The position numbers and the translations under genes are program-made. Below are positions 62,953 to 64,000 of a DNA stretch of 64,000 bases, piece by piece (position 1 is the first letter of the stretch; each line of letters starts with the position of its first letter). The notes below the pieces were generated by a model, which saw nothing but the letters and a program-made list of their open reading frames with translations, made no database searches and was not told the origin of the DNA. The stretch is taken from the NCBI RefSeq assembly GCF_038446665.1, contig NZ_CP151802.1, positions 310,001 through 374,000 on the forward strand, in the 5' to 3' direction. The stretch is from Lysobacter sp. FW306-1B-D06B (GTDB taxonomy: Bacteria; Pseudomonadota; Gammaproteobacteria; Xanthomonadales; Xanthomonadaceae).

Positions 62953-63066
62953 CGATTCCCGGGATTCGAGATTAGGGATTCGGGATTCGGCCCGCTTCCC
63001 GCGCTGGTCGCCCCGATCTTTCGAATCCCCAATCCCGAATCCCCAATCCCGAATCCCAAATCCCGG
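62953..63066. repeat. Inverted arrays of GATTCGG-like 7-mers between rpsU and yqeY
   Basis: The left arm (62953-62990) carries GGGATTCGAGATTAGGGATT and onward; the right arm (63021-63066) carries CGAATCCCCAATCCCGAATC and onward. They form a long imperfect inverted repeat around a 30-base centre, the same type as at 61367-61445. Confidence 0.8.
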
Positions 63067-63075
63067 ACACAAGCC

Positions 63076-63522
63076 ATGAGCCTCAAGCAGCGACTCACCG
63101 ATGACATGAAGGCCGCCATGAAGGGCGGCGACAAGCACAGCCTGGCCGTGATCCGCCTGATCAACGCCGCCATCAAGCAAAAGGAAGTCGACGAGCGCAT
63201 CGAGCTGGACGACGCCGCCGTGATCGCCGTGCTCGACAAGATGGTCAAGCAGCGCCGCGACTCGGTCAGCCAGTACGAAGCCGCCGCCCGCGAGGACCTG
63301 GCCCAGGTCGAGCGCGACGAGATCGTCGTCATCGAGCGCTACATCCCCGCCAAGATGGGCGAGGCCGAGATCCTGGCCGCCATCGAGTCCGCCATCGCCG
63401 AAACCGGCGCCACCGGCCCGGCCGACATGGGCAAGCTGATGGGCCCGCTCAAGGCCAAGCTCGCCGGCCAGGCCGACATGGGCCAGGTGTCGGCGCTGGT
63501 GAAGAAGCGGCTGTCCCCGTAA
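63076..63522 (+). CDS. yqeY: GatB/YqeY-domain protein
   Basis: A 148-residue protein: MSLKQRLTDDMKAAMKGGDK start, ALRLINAAIKQKEVDER-like LAVIRLINAAIKQKEVDER, and the C-terminal helical GatB/YqeY domain (GKLMGPLKAKLAGQADMGQVS). The domain matches the tail of amidotransferase subunit GatB and may contact tRNA; the free-standing protein's role is not settled. Its place between rpsU and dnaG is conserved in many bacteria. Confidence 0.93.
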   Translation: MSLKQRLTDDMKAAMKGGDKHSLAVIRLINAAIKQKEVDERIELDDAAVIAVLDKMVKQRRDSVSQYEAAAREDLAQVERDEIVVIERYIPAKMGEAEILAAIESAIAETGATGPADMGKLMGPLKAKLAGQADMGQVSALVKKRLSP

Positions 63523-63568
63523 TGGTTTTCCGGCCCGCCCTCCGGCGGGCCCCGCAAGGAGGTGCATC

Positions 63569-63804
63569 ATGAAACGCCACGACCACCCGATCGCCTGCTT
63601 TCGAGGTCACGAGTAAGCGACGCCGCGGTTACCCGTCCGAGACCCGCGTCAAGCGCGGCGACCGGATCGTGCACGGAAGCAAGGAGTTGCTGGAGAAGCT
63701 CGGCCGCAACGACCCCTGCCCGTGCGGCTCGACCCGGAGGTTCAAGGAACTGCTGTCTCCGCGCCGGCCACCATGACGGGTCCGAACGGCACCACTACTT
63801 TTAG
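63569..63804 (+). pseudogene. SEC-C-motif mini-protein, broken by two frameshifts
   Basis: AAGGAGG precedes ATG 63569, which starts [11 protein letters not shown]. After that point the coding sense continues in the next frame ([25 protein letters not shown] and onward to [13 protein letters not shown]). It then shifts again to a third frame ([11 protein letters not shown] and onward, ending at TAG 63802-63804). Joined, the three pieces make a protein of about 77 residues with a SEC-C zinc-binding motif (CPCGS...CC). Removal of one T near 63600 and one G near 63749 would restore it. As given, only 15 residues would be made. The cause may be real decay or base-calling errors in short runs. Confidence 0.72.
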
Positions 63805-63828
63805 GGACCGCTAGGCCCCGACCCACTC

Positions 63829-63857
63829 GACGAAGCCGGGCCCCGCCCGGCTTCGTC
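63829..63857 (+). terminator. Strong hairpin before dnaG
   Basis: GACGAAGCCGGGC, loop CCC and GCCCGGCTTCGTC form a perfect 13-bp stem, 29 bases before the dnaG ATG. No T-run follows, so it may be an mRNA processing or stability element within the operon and not a full terminator. Confidence 0.6.
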
Positions 63858-63885
63858 GCTTCCGCGCATGGCATCCTAATCCCCG

Positions 63886-64000
63886 ATGGCCCGCATCCCC
63901 GACGCATTCATCGACGACCTGCTCGCCCGCACCGACCTCGTCGAGGTGATCGGTTCGCGCGTGCAGCTCAAGCGTCAGGGCAAGGAGTACTCGGCTCGCT
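63886..64000 (+). CDS. dnaG: DNA primase, 5' part (3' end outside window)
   Basis: The first 38 codons are visible: MARIPDAFIDDLLARTDLVEVIGSRV and onward, the conserved start of bacterial primase just before the zinc-binding domain. Primase makes RNA primers for replication. The position after rpsU and yqeY is as expected. Confidence 0.95.
   Translation, partial: MARIPDAFIDDLLARTDLVEVIGSRVQLKRQGKEYSAR

Overview
The window is GC-rich, gene-dense chromosomal DNA that reads as a member of the Xanthomonadaceae/Lysobacteraceae, most likely Lysobacter or a close relative. The evidence is the rpsU-yqeY-dnaG order next to a divergent tsaD, a TonB-dependent receptor of the Xanthomonas/Caulobacter type in a maltodextrin locus, the cytochrome c4 - dsbA - dsbA run beside engB, abundant REP-type palindromes, and tandem GATTCGG-like 7-mers. 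The assignment is by gene content and style only. No rRNA, tRNA, CRISPR array, intact insertion sequence or intact phage was seen.

Layout. 1-10.3 kb: the end of a TPR protein, an OmpR-type two-component pair, an exported amidohydrolase, a membrane TPR protein, glutamate-cysteine ligase, a VIT-family transporter and a LacI-family regulator. 10.3-24.6 kb: an S9 peptidase, then a maltodextrin utilisation locus. The locus has a minus-strand operon (six-hairpin glycosidase, SLC45-like sugar permease, exported alpha-amylase) divergent from an alpha-glucosidase, a double esterase and a TonB-dependent receptor. A nearly identical 19-bp palindromic site lies upstream of both transcription units and fits control by the nearby LacI-type protein. 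24.6-34.7 kb: a large intergenic repeat block, engB, cytochrome c4, two DsbA-like proteins, a nuclease-fold protein, a TonB-dependent receptor and a DUF1254 lipoprotein.

34.7-46.7 kb is the accessory part. A decayed phage-type integrase fragment borders a less GC-rich chaperone-usher fimbrial operon (pilin, chaperone, usher, two related tip adhesins). It is divergent from a BvgS-like hybrid sensor kinase. The first adhesin gene carries a 10-base homopolymer inside its reading frame, a candidate phase-variation switch. The kinase gene is cut by one in-frame TGA and is followed by a plausible re-start.

46.7-64 kb: TauE-type permease, soluble lytic transglycosylase, an NDUFA9-like protein, a PH-domain protein and cca. 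Then come a second copy of the large repeat block, a third TonB-dependent receptor, VanZ-like and MidA-like proteins, pteridine reductase, an L,D-transpeptidase-fold protein, a membrane protein, folK, folB, tsaD, rpsU, yqeY, a frameshifted SEC-C mini-gene and the start of dnaG. The two large repeat blocks are direct repeats about 27.6 kb apart and enclose the fimbrial/kinase region.
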